NCBI RefSeq assembly: GCF_002127325.2
Contig: NC_035437.2
Coordinates: forward strand, 113,406,801 to 113,470,800
Reading direction: 5' to 3'
DNA: 64,000 bases
DNA from: Helianthus annuus
Lineage: Eukaryota > Streptophyta > Magnoliopsida > Asterales > Asteraceae
The number at the start of each line of letters is the position of its first letter. Position 1 is the stretch's first letter. Positions 24,192-35,573 of this stretch are shown here, piece after piece. The notes beneath the pieces are model-generated. The model was not told the DNA's origin, searched no databases, and saw only the letters and a list, made by a program, of their open reading frames with translations. The position numbers and the translations under genes were made by a program.

Positions 24192-24192
<1 letters not shown>
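22100..24192. other. Gene-poor stretch with one possible exon
   Basis: AT-rich. ATG at 22739 followed by a GT donor near 22779, together with the open exon at 23211-23300, might belong to one plant gene, but the pieces could not be joined with confidence. Nothing else is supported. Confidence 0.35.
23211..23300 (+). CDS. Candidate 30-codon exon of an unrecognised gene
   Basis: A phase-0 open stretch of exactly 30 codons lies between an AG (ACCGAG) and a GT donor (AAGGTAAAA). Its translation includes DLANHLGADYSMLIVHGVSM, of ordinary protein-like composition, unlike the surrounding AT-rich sequence; an in-frame TAA sits just upstream of the acceptor. I do not recognise the family. It could be an exon of a decayed gene. 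Confidence 0.3.

Positions 24193-24234
<42 letters not shown>
24193..24234. repeat. (GA)n microsatellite
   Basis: About 21 GA dinucleotides. Confidence 0.98.
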
Positions 24235-24236
<2 letters not shown>

Positions 24237-24299
24237 TTATTAGGGATTGCTGCCGTCAGATTGATGATTGGGAAACATTCCCTGAACATTGGCAGCGCA

Positions 24300-24510
24300 T
24301 ATTTATATAATGAGGGCCAAGATGCCGCACACATGGCTTGTGTGCGGTCCATAACACTGTGCGGCTCTACTAGGGTGGATGGTGGGCTTGCTGATTGGGC
24401 CGAGACTCCATAACAAGTGTGCGTCTTGCCAACCCAAGACGAGTGAGTGTACGGGACAAAGAGGAAGTGTGCGGCTGTGCACACTTGTGTCTAATGTGCG
24501 ACCCCTTTCT
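24300..24510. promoter_or_regulatory. Possible LTR promoter fragment with GTGTGCGG words
   Basis: A TATATAA box near 24303 is followed by at least six copies, in both orientations, of a GTGTGCGG / CCGCACAC word, including the near-palindrome CCGCACACA...TGTGTGCGG. GC content is higher than the surroundings. It resembles a decayed LTR, but no LTR partner or boundary was found. Confidence 0.35.
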
Positions 24511-24701
24511 AAAATTATAATCTCTCTCTATATATATGGCATGCACAAATTTTCATATAATACTCATATATTCAATCCAACAATTATCAAATAAATCTTG
24601 TTTATTAATCCACATAGTCACAACATAAAAGAAACATGCTAGAAAACCCGAAGTGTCACACGAGCTCTTCCATTTCATCTTGATCAATTTGATCAAGATC
24701 T

Positions 24702-25779
24702 TCATCTCGATGGTTGAACTAATTTTCCAAGTGCAAAGTTCTCAAATCCCGTCATGAACGATGCAATAAGTGCCATGTTTTCTTCTATGAGTTTTAGACA
24801 ATGCGAGTCAATTTTAGGAACATTCAAGCTTTGTTCACTTTGTCTAACATTTATCAACGACGTTCCATGGCATATATGAGTGTCACTATTGTTACCAACG
24901 ACAAAGGCACTTTGGTTTATAGGATCTCCTTGAAAAGTTTCTTCCAAAATAAAAGCAACACCTGACTTACTTCCCTTTTCTACTTGCTTTGCTCGATACA
25001 AAGCAGGACCTTAAAGCTTCTCAAATCAGAGTCTTGATCTTCCAAGGTCCATTCATAGCCTTTCATTTTCTGTATTGCTTGATCAGGAGTGAGTTCTTCA
25101 TATTGAGCACCTTCTTTGATTAAGGTAGAAAACATATTCCATTGTTTCGGTAAACAATTTAGAAATTTTCCACTTTTTTGAATTCTGTATACATTCCTGG
25201 TTGATTGCGATCCAATTCACTCAACAAATGATAGAATCAGTTTACCAGGTCATCATTTAACGATTCACCTTTTGTAGCTTTAAACACTACGAATTGAGTC
25301 TTGAGTCTATCGAGTCTTCTTTTCTTAGATAGCTCATTTCCTTCATACCTATGGCTCAAACTGTCCCACATTTCCTTTGATGAGTTTTTGTTACTGAAAG
25401 TGTGTAGGATAAATTGTGGTAACAACACTGTGATCAAAGACATGGCCTTTTCTTGGCATTCGTAATACTTTCTTTGACCGCCAGTTAAAGCGAGCTAAGT
25501 GGTAATTGTTAAAGTTCGCGCAGGTTGTCTGCCATTACCTGACGTCATACATAACCACATTCTCAAATCTTTGGCTTTGATGTATCTTTCAAACTGTCCC
25601 TTCCATTCAGGATAATCTAACTCATTCAATAGCACGGGAGGTTTATCACTGCTACCGACTTGGTTGTTGTGTCTCATAATTTGAACAAGAGTGTTCAAGT
25701 TGTTTTCCATCTTTACTAGATTTTGGTTTAAAAAATTGTTAACACTTTTCAAAAAAGCACTTGGTGAACAAATACTCAT
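24702..25779 (-). pseudogene. Ty1/copia gag remnant
   Basis: Minus-strand fragments together look like copia gag, the capsid polyprotein: a start region with LDYPEWKGQFERYIKAKDLR (25779-25495), then KEMWDSLSHRYEGNE and KKRRLDRLKTQFVVFKATKG (25443-25237), then a third piece to 24702. The WKGQFE and KEMWDSL words fit the UBN2-type gag fold. Stops and frame changes separate the pieces. No zinc knuckle, protease or polymerase follows, so it is a gag-only fragment. A primer-binding site for the same strand lies upstream at 26635, supporting one decayed element of about 2 kb. Confidence 0.65.
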
Positions 25780-25789
25780 GAAACCTCAA

Positions 25790-26170
25790 CAAACCAACAA
25801 ATTCGGACCAAAGATCACAAGTTCTCACAAATACTACTCAACAAATTCGGACAAAGAAGGTAAGTTTGGACAGGATTTGATTAAGTACTGACACTTATAA
25901 ATTCGGACAAGAAGAAGGAATAAGTTCTCACACTTAAACTCGGACAAGAGAGTTAAGTACTAACCATTCTAAATTCGGACAAGAGAAATTAAGTACTGAC
26001 ACACTCTAAATTCGGACAGGAGAGTAAGTACTGACCAATTCTCTAAGTTCAGACAAGAACAAGATAAATCTGAAAATCTAAATATGGACATAACAAGGAA
26101 TATAAGTTTTGACCAATTGCACAAACTCTGATAATGTATTTGGAACAAATTTGGACAAAAACACACAAGT
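25790..26170 (-). repeat. Leader of the copia remnant, ~45-bp repeats
   Basis: Six or more diverged copies of a unit with AAATTCGGACAAGA followed by AAGTACTGAC lie between the primer-binding site and gag. This is a family-specific repeat in the untranslated leader. See the finding on leader motifs. Confidence 0.75.
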
Positions 26171-26634
26171 ACTGAGAGGGGTTATATCCAAATTCGGGCA
26201 AAACAATCAGCTTCTAAATTTACTTCCCAAGTGTGACTTCACACTAGGTCATCAATAAGTTCAGAAGAACAAATAAGGACACAAATGTAAACTCTGTGAA
26301 TGTAACAATCCAAAAATAGATCTGAAGTATAATGATTGCTTACCTCGGCAATCTTCCTCAAAAACCCAGAGAGAATATGCAGAAAACTTTTAGATCTGAC
26401 ACTTTCTGAACACAATCTCAACAATCCAATCAAGAACAAACACTCACAACTAAAATCTAATCACCATCCATCATGAAAAATCAAGAAATAGATGAAGAAT
26501 CCATGAAAAACATAAAAAAAAGTATGAGAAAATCCTAGAAAATATAAAACTCCCTAGAATAAACAAAACTGATCTATAAATCTAACCTCCAACACCAAAT
26601 CTACAGCAGTAAGAGCACTCTCTATACAAAGCCT

Positions 26635-26646
26635 GCTCTGATACCA
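26635..26646 (-). promoter_or_regulatory. Primer-binding site (initiator Met type)
   Basis: GCTCTGATACCA on the plus strand is the complement of TGGTATCAGAGC. Sequence beyond 26650 should be the 5' LTR but lacks a clear CA terminus, so the LTR is decayed or truncated. Confidence 0.7.
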
Positions 26647-26649
26647 CTT

Positions 26650-27213
26650 AAAGGTCGCTTTAATCTTTAGATGTTTAGCAAGTAGCTTTGATCTTTTGTT
26701 ATTCAATCATGTGAATTTTCGATTGTTCAATCTGCTTCTGCTTTATTTCATTTTGTTTTTCGGACCAAAATTACAAAATCCGTAACGAAATCCGAATTAT
26801 CCATAAAAATCGAATTGAAAATCATATGTTTCGTAATTGATTCAGATGTGGATTCTAAAAAATTCATCTGAATAATCAGAAATTTAGTAAAAATTCAAAA
26901 AGTAAATATTAAATTGTTGCATTTTGAATGTTTTTTGTTGTTTGAATTGTTTGAGTTTGAGTTTGAGTTTATCTATAAATTTGTAATACGCTTTTTGTTT
27001 ACATACGATCCTTGAAATATTAAAAAATAAGTTTTGTATAATTCTATGCAAGAAATGTTTTTATTTTGTTTGATTTTTAAATTTGCGTATCCGTTTAAAT
27101 ATCTGCATCCAAAGTTCGATTTTCGGATATCTGAAATTTTCATACGGATTCGGATATTAAAATGATTTTGAACACCCCTAATAGATAGAGTCTCATTAAT
27201 AGTATATATATAT
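26650..27213. other. Decayed LTR or intergenic sequence
   Basis: AT-rich, with no supported exon. It may include the decayed LTR of the minus-strand copia remnant. A short (TA)n at 27202-27213 marks the next foldback element. Confidence 0.35.
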
Positions 27214-27710
27214 GTGGAAGTTTCATTTGAGAAGAAATTTAATGTGAGAAGAAAAAGAAGAAATGGCATAATGGTAAAAAATTAAATAATTGATAACTTC
27301 TCTCATTAATTATTAATTATGTTATCTCTCATTAAAAAGCAAAAAGCATTTTATCCTACACATTTCAAAATTTATCCTACATATATCTTACATCTACCCA
27401 AATTTACCCTACACATATCTAAGTTTATCATACACATTTAAGAATTTATCCTACACATACTAAAATTTATCCTACACATGTCGAAAATTGTCATTAATCC
27501 TAAATTATTGTATCTTGAAAGAGTATATTTAAAAGTGAGTTACAATTTTAATTAGTTAGCTAATTATTTACAATTAGGAATTTACCTATATGCCCTTATT
27601 AATAACATTAAATACATATATTAAATGAAGTAAAATGAAACATTTTTATTGGTTTAAAACTTTTTCTTTTTATTCTTACAAATTTTTTTCTTCTCATTTG
27701 AACTCTCCAC
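27214..27710. mobile_element. Fourth (TA)-flanked foldback element
   Basis: The left end GTGGAAGTTTCATTTGAGAA and the reversed right end GTGGAGAGTTCAAATGAGAA are inverted copies over about 50 bp; a short TA tract flanks the left. The interior repeats AATTTATCCTACACAT about six times, one copy reading CCTACACATGTCG. 497 bp, non-coding. Confidence 0.6.
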
Positions 27711-27810
27711 TAGTATATGTAAATCTACAAATTATAGTACATGATGTGAGAGAGAATACCAACTTTTAATGTTTTCTGTTTCTTCATTATTTATTCTGTT
27801 ACTGTCACAG

Positions 27811-28552
27811 GAGCTGAGAAAATATTTCAGGCAATTGCTTGAACCATTTGTGATACCACCTAGAAAGCGTCCGCGCGCAAAGAGTGCTCAAAAGAAAGTT
27901 GAGCAAGAACAAGATGGTAAAATTACAAGCTTAAAATCATTTGAACCATACTTGAATCTTGGTTCGGATTTTGTTTTCAGTTTCTGAGCTTTTTTAAGTT
28001 GTTATAACAAGTAATGTTGACATGGTTATTTGAACTTCACATGTGACGTAATTCCTTAGTATTTTCAGGCAGCCAGACACCTAAACAAGTGCGTGAATCG
28101 CGTCCACGTGGAATGGGAAAGCGGGCCATGATTCAAGCCCAAAAGAAAATTGCGCAATATCAAAGTCGTAAAATTATATAGTTGAATTTTGCATGATGTT
28201 ATTTCCTAAAAATGCTCTTAGAACATAGTTAAATAGCAAATGCCAGAACTGTTTAAAAGTTATTCTGTGTAAATTCACATGTTCACAACTTCCTTAACCT
28301 CAAAATCGAATCAATATGAACTGAATAAAAAGAGCAGGCTGGTCAAGCAGATCCAGCCCATTAAAAAAATAGCCCATTTTTAATTGCGTCTATCTAAAAA
28401 CAAAAATTTTGCATCAATTCCACCCAGACAGTTTTAAAAATTTGCCCGTTTTCTGTTTAATTATTTTGACAGAAGATATCACAACTGTACAAGAAATTAT
28501 GGATTCAGCTGTTATAAGATCTTTACATTTGGTGGATTTTCCAACTGTGTAA
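27811..28552 (+). CDS. Three candidate 3' exons of an unknown basic protein
   Basis: Exons 27811-27916, 28069-28164 and 28473-28552 have AG acceptors (CACAG, TTCAG, GACAG) and GT donors, join in consistent phase, and end at TAA (28550-28552). The protein end is rich in Lys, Arg and Gln (RKRPRAKSAQKKVEQEQD) and could be nuclear. The first two exons look like a tandem duplicate of each other: both end AAAAGAAA.TTG.GCAA followed by GT-AAAATTA. The second donor (GTCGTA) is weak; read-through would stop at 28181. No 5' exons or family could be assigned. It lies 374 bp upstream of the F-box gene on the same strand. Confidence 0.4.
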
Positions 28553-29037
28553 CTAGTTGAAAAAAAAATGCATTAAGTGAATACGCTTCTTATAGTTAGC
28601 TTGTTCAATTCTTTGATGATTAGTGATTGTTGTTGATTTGTTATATCACAGATAGCTTCCATTATTAAATTCTTTCTTGATGCTCAATTACTTTAGTCAG
28701 AATTTGCTCAGTATACTTGTTTTGGATGCATTAGTTTTATCCGTCAATTATTTACCCTGGTTGCTTGGAATCAGTCTTATATTGATGCAGGGATTTCTTT
28801 GACATTTATAACATTGCTAAAACTTGTTATAAGATTATTAATGCACGGTAATTAGGGTTTTTTAAATTTACTTGATTCATAAACTGATAATTTAATTTCT
28901 CCTTTCAGTTGACTATCAATCATCAATGGCGGATACGTATCTATCTGCACAGATTCTTCACCAAATATTTCTTCGATTGCCTACAAAACCCTTGGTGCAG
29001 TTAAAATCTTTATCAAAGCTATGGATGCGACAGATAT

Positions 29038-29479
29038 TGTTGGCCCGAACTTGGATCTTGATCTCTAAATGAGCGTGAATAACTTGAATAACAATAACTT
29101 GTAATAATCAAATGAATGTTTACAAATCGAATGAGAGTATATGTTTTACAAATGAATCTACAAGTCCCTATTTATAGTTTTCTACGGGTACGAATGAACA
29201 GACACGTCTCTTCGTGAAAAGTCATGTCTCTTGGATGTGTGGTTGTGATTAAACCTTGTAGAGGTGCGATGAATCTTGTCCGTTCGCTCCAACCGGTGTG
29301 TCTCCTCCTTGGTCTTGCCTTGCACCGATTCGGAAGTGTTGTGAGGGTGGACACACCCTTTCGGTTTAATACCATCTTCCATTTTGTCAACTTCAGCCCT
29401 TGTAGTTTGTAACCGCTAAGTAATAATTTATTCTAACTATCTAACTATGTATGAGATGTTAAGAGATTAACCGGTTTCA
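29038..29479 (-). repeat. 3' LTR of the copia element
   Basis: 442 bp. In plus orientation it runs TGTTGGCCCG...CCGGTTTCA. A TATAAATAG box lies on the minus strand near 29169. Confidence 0.97.
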
Positions 29480-29497
29480 TTCACCCCCTTAATCTCG
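29480..29497 (-). promoter_or_regulatory. Polypurine tract
   Basis: Minus-strand TTAAGGGGGTGAATG immediately precedes the 3' LTR. Confidence 0.8.
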
Positions 29498-32400
29498 AAC
29501 ATCCATAAGTTGCTTTAAATCTTGAATTCCGAGCAGTTCCCTCATTGTAGCAAACTTGATCCTTGCTAGTGCCTTTGTTAGTATATCTGCTCGTTGTAGT
29601 TCTCCACTTATATGTTCCACAGTGATATCCTCGTTTTCCACACATTCTCTTATCAAGTGATAGCGTGTATCAATATGCTTGCTTCTTCCATGAAAGACTG
29701 GATTTCTCATGAGTGCTATTGCTGAAACATTATCTACTCTGAGTGTTATCTTCTCTTCCTTCCAGCCTGTGATTTCACTTAACAATCTTTTAAGCCATAG
29801 TGCTTGACATGCTGCTGCAGTGGCTGCCATGAATTCTGATTCGCATGATGATAGTGCCACTGTCTGTTGCTTCTGTGTACACCAGGTTATAGGTGATTCT
29901 CCAAAGTAGAATACCAGACCAGTTGTTCCTTTTCCTTTGTCTGTATTAACTCCAAAACTACTGTCACTATAACCTGTGATCTTACATCCTCCTTGTCTTT
30001 TGTAGATGATTCCATGCTCTTTAGTTCCTTTGATGTAACGTAGTATTTGCTTTACTGCTTTTAGGTGTTATTCTTTTGGTTCTTGCATGAATCTACTAAG
30101 TAGGCTGACTGGGTAACAGAGATCTGGTCTTGTATGCAATAAGTACCTGAGAGAACCTATCAGGCTTCTGTAATGTGTTGCATCTACTAGATCTCCTTCT
30201 TCAGTCTTTGTTAATTGAGTTCCTTGAGTCATGGGTGTCTTCGTGTCATTGCAGGATAACATATCGGCGTCTTTGAGTATCTTGTTGATATATCCTGTCT
30301 GCTTGATGCCTGTCTCACCCCTTGCTTGTATTACTTCTATTCCCAGATAGTATGCTAGCAATCCTAGATCGCTCATATCAAATTTGTTCTTCATCTGAGA
30401 TTTAAAGATGTCTATCTCCTTCTTTGATGTTCCAGTGACTATCAAGTCATCAACATAGACTCCAACTATTAGTGTAGAGGCTTCCCTTGTTCTTGAATAG
30501 ATTGCGTTCTCTAAAGTACACTTCTTGAAGTTAAGTGACTTTAGGGTTTGATCTAACTTTGTATTCCAAGCTCTTGGTGCTTGTCTCAATCCATACAGTG
30601 CTTTTGATAGTCTGTAAACCTTTCCTTCATTTCCTGGCTTTATAAATCCTTCTGGTTGTGATACATATACTTCCTCCTTGAGGTCTCCATGTAAGAATGC
30701 AGATTTCACATCTAGATGATGTACCTCCCAACCTTGATATGCTGCTAAAGCCAACATTAGTCGTACTGTTTCCATACGTGCTACTGGTGCAAAGACTTCG
30801 TCAAAGTCTATTCCGTGTTGCTGAACATATCCTTTTGCAACTAGCCTTGCCTTGTATCTAACAATATTTCCGTTTGCATTTTTCTTAGTCTTGAATACCC
30901 ACTTTAAGCCTATTGCCTTGTGACCACTTGGTAATTCTGTCAATTTCCAAGTGTTATTCTTGTTTATTGAGTCTAACTCAGCCTTCATTGCTTCAATCCA
31001 TTTTTTGTCACTAGATGCTTCCTTGTAATTCCTTGGTTCTTCTTCAGCGAGGAATAACTCATGTGGATCTATTTGAATTTCTTCTGTCTCTTCATACAGG
31101 TTTTCGAGACTTCTTAGTCTTACTAGAGTGTCACTGATACTCTCTGTTGTACTTTCAAAGGTAGATGGACCTCCACTTGATAAACTGCTTGAACTTCCTG
31201 CTGAGTTCTGATTGTACGAATGTGCAGGCGGGGTTACATAGGAGTCTTGTTCTTCTGTCTGATCTATTCCTGAATCATCATGATGTGGCCCGCCACTGCC
31301 AGGACTACTTGGTTCATTTTCTTCTAATTCTGGTGGTTTGTCATCTTCTTGAATGACAAAGTTTGTCCATTCGGGATTCCCTGAATCTACCGTTTCCATA
31401 TAACTATTCCAGTTCCATGGTTGACCTTCCATGAACTTTACATCTCTACTGACACATATCTTGTTCTTTGCTGGATCATATAATATGTACGCTTTTGATC
31501 CTTCTTCTATTCCAAGGTAAACCATAGGTGCACTTCTATCATCTAACTTCTTTTGTTGAAGTGGTAGTACCTTAGCGTAAGCAGTGCAGCCAAAAACCTT
31601 CAAGTGTTCCAGATTTGGCTTTCTTCCTTTTAGTGCTTCATATGGTGTCTTGTTCACCAGGGCTTTTGTTGGAACCCTGTTTAGTACATATATTGTGTGT
31701 CGTATTGCTTCACCCCAAAAGTTCTGTGGCATGTTCATTGCCTTTAGCATACTGCGAGTAGTGGATAACATCGTCCTGTTTCGCCTTTCTACTACTCCAT
31801 TTTGCTGTGGGGAATATGGTGCTGTAAGCTGTCTTGCTATGCCGTTGGTTTTGCAATACTTGTTGAATTCAGCCAATGTGAATTCACCTCCTCTATCCGT
31901 CCTTGGCATTTTTAACTTGGTATGCGCTTCCTTTTCCACCTTTTCTTTGAACTCCTTAAATGTTTCGAATGCTTGATCCTTGGAAGTTAGTAAATATGCC
32001 CACATGTAGCGAGTACAATCGTCTACAAGTAAGAATATATACTTCTTCCCAGCATGTGTTGGTGGAGTTATAGGACCACACAAATCCCCATAGACTAAGT
32101 CCAGAGGTTTTAAAGATCGGAACTTCGCCTGATTTGGAAATGGTGCCCTACTATGCTTCCCTAATAAGCATGCGTCACAGACTTATTTGGGGAACTCCAT
32201 GTACCAAGTTCTTACGAGTCATTTCCTTAATAGCGTCGAAGTGTAAATGGCCTAACCTTGCGTGCCATAACCATGCTATGTCTTCGGTCTTTGATAGTAA
32301 GCAGATTGGTCTTCCAGTCTTTAGTTTGACTTTGTACAGCCTGTTCTTCAATCTCTTGACTCGCATTAGTAGCTTTCTATTTTGATCTCGGATAGTGAGT

Positions 32401-33699
32401 AGATCTCCGTCCATAACCACTTTGCAACCGATTTCTGTAAGTTGTCCGAGGCTCAATATATTGCTTTTCAGACTTGGAATGTAATATACCTGTGAAACAA
32501 TCTTTTGTTCTTGGTTCAGACAGTATTGAACCTTTGCCTTTAATTTCTACGTGTGACCCATCACCAAATCGTACTTGTCCTGTCACCGTTTCATCTAACT
32601 CCTTGAAGTGACTTCGCACTCCTGTCATGTGGTTGCTGGCCCCGTTGTCTAAGTACCATAGATTTTTATCTTCTGAGGCGTAACTGGTTGGTTTTATACA
32701 TTCCTCGTTTAACAGAGCCCTTTCTTGAACATTTTCTTCTTGTATTGCCATTAGCAATACGGGTGCTTCGTCTTCCTCGACGAGGTTTGAATGTTCTTGT
32801 ACTTCGTCTTTCTCAGAACAGTCCTTCTTGAAGTGTCCAAACTTCTGACACTTAAAACATTGGATCTTACTTAGGTCGGTTCTTGCAAACTTCCTCCAAT
32901 TTCTAGAATTTCCATTTCTAGGTCTAGATGTGGATCCTTCGTTTTTGGGACATTGCCTATTTCCGTTGTTTCGCCAATTTCCACGCGTTTGGTTAAATCT
33001 ACCACGTCCGTGGTTTCCAAATTGTCTCCCTCTGTTGTTATCATGATGTGTGAACATAAGCCTATCTTGGCTTTCTCCTTGATTTCCTTTCTTTAACTTG
33101 AGTCATTCTTCATACGTCTTTAGTCTTCCGACCGCTTCCTGTAGCGTCATGGTTTCTAGATCGGAGTATTGTTCCATAGAGGCAACGATTTGAGTAAACT
33201 TATCTGGTACGCCATTTAAGAGTTTGCGTACTAGAGTCGGTTGACTCATTGTCGTTCCTACTTCAGTTGCTCGGGTAACGATACTATTAATCTTTGCGGT
33301 AAACGAATCAATAGTGTCGTCATCCCTCATTTGCAACAATTCAAATTCTGATAATAGCGTGTGCATACGTGCCTTTTGTACCCGATCAACACCAACGTGT
33401 CTCACCTTTAAATTATCCCAAATTTCCTTTGCAGTTTTACAACTTGCAACTTGCAATACAACATCTTCTGGTATTGCTTGAAACAGATATGCAATTGCAG
33501 ACTTATCTTTCTTAGTGTCTACCGTTGCATTTTCTGCCGGTTCAATCGTTTCCCACAAACCATTCGCTTCAAGAATCGTCTTGATACGAATAGCCCAAAC
33601 CGTATAGTTTGTTGGTTTCAGAATCGGACACTGAAACTGGGAAAGAGAATTTCCATCTTTTTGTATTATTATCGGATTTTGTCCGGATGTTCCTGACAT
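29489..33699 (-). pseudogene. copia gag-pol polyprotein, disabled
   Basis: Starts at 33699 with MSGTSGQNP. Domains in order: UBN2-type gag (33699-33103); zinc knuckle CFKCQKFGHFKKDC; protease active site WYLDNGASNHMTG; GAG-pre-integrase; integrase core (RTDRGGEF, YSPQQNGVVERRNRTML); reverse transcriptase with GVYVDDLIVTG; RNase H ending 29489. Lesions: TGA at 33103-33105 in frame (CGA to TGA fits); a frame change near 32515; a deletion and frame change near 32180; and TAA at 30068-30070. Catalytic motifs remain intact within the long pieces (32083-30068 is open for 671 codons). The near-identical LTRs mean most lesions probably predate this insertion. Confidence 0.92.
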
Positions 33700-33990
33700 A
33701 TCTTCCTGCCGAATAATCTTCACTTTTACTAAACTTTTCTTGGTTTCAATAGATCTCAACAAACCCCACGATTACCCGAATCGTGTAACAATCAAACAAC
33801 CAAATAATCTAATTCGCACTAAACCCCGGAATCAAAACAAAACCCTAGATTCCTAACCCTTCGGTTCAACCGATTATACTAGAACCGAGAATAAAAAATT
33901 CTGAAATGAACTTTTGCGAATTTAAACGGAAAATGAAACCTGATCGCGAATTCCCTGCGATGCCTTGCGATTCCCACGCTTAGAGCCTGA

Positions 33991-34003
33991 CGCTCTGATA
34001 CCA
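33991..34003 (-). promoter_or_regulatory. Primer-binding site (initiator Met type)
   Basis: Minus-strand TGGTATCAGAGCG, three bases from the 5' LTR. Confidence 0.9.
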
Positions 34004-34006
34004 ATT

Positions 34007-34448
34007 TGTTGGCCCGAACTTGGATCTTGATCTCTAAATGAGCGTGAATAACTTGAATAACAATAACTTGTAATAATCAAATGAATGTTTACAAATCGAA
34101 TGAGAGTATATGTTTTACAAATGAATCTACAAGTCCCTATTTATAGTTTTCTACGGGTACGAATGAACAGACACGTCTCTTCGTGAAAAGTCATGTCTCT
34201 TGGATGTGTGGTTGTGATTAAACCTTGAAGAGGTGCGATGAATCTTGTCCGTTCGCTCCAACCGGTGTGTCTCCTCCTTGGTCTTGCCTTGCACCGATTC
34301 GGAAGTGTTGTGAGGGTGGACACACCCTTTCGGTTTAATACTATCTTCCATTTTGTCAACTTCAGCCCTTGTAGTTTGTAACCGCTAAGTAATAATTTAT
34401 TCTAACTATCTAACTATGTATGAGATGTTAAGAGATTAACCGGTTTCA
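34007..34448 (-). repeat. 5' LTR of the copia element
   Basis: A 442-bp partner of 29038-29479. The target duplication GATAT follows at 34449-34453. Confidence 0.97.
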
Positions 34449-35573
34449 GATATCGGATCCTAACTTTATGAATTTGAGATCACGACTGATGATCTTTCTC
34501 CCCAGCTTTCCATTTCAAGCCATAGACAACACAGGCGCTCCATTGATGATCGAGCTTACCGATCCTGTAATTAACCCTGAATGGTATAGAGATATCACTG
34601 TTGCTGGGTCATTCAAGGGGATACTAGTTTTAGTCCTAAAGTATGATAACCCGATCGTCGATCACATTTTGTTTGAGGATGATACAGTTCTTTACAACCC
34701 TTTCTTGGGAGAGTTCAAGGAACTTCCTCATTCACGAAAATTTGATCCATATGACAACTATGTGTATGGATTTGGCTATGGCACAACGCAGATGACTTAA
34801 AGATTGTTAGATTAAAAGATAATTCCTGTGGCCGTGTTAAATCATGTGAGGTTGATTCTAAATCCTGTGAGGTTTTCAGTCTTAAATATATGTCATGGAG
34901 CAGACCTTCCAAGTTAATCAGGGACTATTTTGTTTCCAACAGCTATTCAGGTATCTTTGTAAATGGATTTTTGTACTGGAATGCAGTGAGAACGGTGCAT
35001 TTCCGAACTCCATTGATCCTAGCTCTTGATATTATGGTATTTTCAGAGATAAAAATTCCAGATAGATGTAGCCTCATACGTTTGGGTACATACAAAGGCC
35101 GCCTTTGCATGCTTTGCTCTCAAGTTAATGTGGAAGGGTACGAGTTAAGGGTGATGAACGAACATGGTTTTGTGAAATCATGGAATACAGTGCTTTCTTT
35201 CAAATCACGGTTCTCAATGCTAATTTCATATGCATCTTGTGTAGTGAGGATGTGTATCTTGGATGACGGGAAACTGCTTATATGGCAGCCGTCTGAACAA
35301 CAATTCGTCATCTACGACATGTTTAAAGATTCGCATATGGTGGTGAAGTTGTTGACAGATTTTGACAAAAAAGGGAGGCTGCATTCATTAGAATATTTCG
35401 AGAGTTCGGTATCACCATCGTATATATGTTTTGTTTCCATATGATCTTTTTGAATTCAGCAGTTTTTAGTTTATAATACTGTTGATGCAATTTATTTTGG
35501 ATACCGCTCGTTGTTGGTGCAGTTTTTGTGTCCGATGTTGTTCGAATAGATTATAATTATTTTATGCAGATTA

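Larger units (their letters stand above)
29038..34448 (-). mobile_element. Recent Ty1/copia retrotransposon in the F-box gene
   Basis: 5,411 bp with identical-length LTRs (442 bp), a GATAT target duplication (29033-29037, 34449-34453), a primer-binding site and a purine tract, all reading on the minus strand. The LTRs differ at two positions (a T/A near 29258 and a C/T near 29374), so the insertion is young. Domain order gag, protease, integrase, reverse transcriptase, RNase H is that of copia. Confidence 0.97.
28926..35444 (+). pseudogene. F-box protein gene split by a copia insertion
   Basis: F-box proteins choose substrates for SCF ubiquitin ligases. The first 37 codons (28926-29037) read MADTYLSAQILHQIFLRLPT and onward with KPLVQLKSLSKLW, an F-box. 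The copia element 29038-34448 follows, flanked by GATAT on both sides. The gene resumes at 34454 with LPSFPFQAIDNTGAPL and continues through an F-box-associated-type domain (NPFLGEFKELPHS, GFGYG, FVNGFLYWNA) to TGA at 35442-35444. Without the insert it would be about 370 codons, normal for the family. Independently of the insertion, one base is missing near 34788, shifting frame after GFGYGTT. The copy is therefore non-functional twice over, unless the shift is a sequencing error. Confidence 0.85.

Noticed and set aside
25790..26170. Repeats with short spacers resembling an array
   Set aside because: Spacers are diverged copies of the same unit and the block sits between a primer-binding site and gag, so it is a retroelement leader.
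28036..28045. CACATGTG near 28038 and near 56836 as further members of the palindrome cluster
   Set aside because: Single copies outside foldback elements; compatible with chance.
31165..31976. Plus-strand open frames opposite copia pol
   Set aside because: Antisense of integrase and reverse transcriptase; no independent support.
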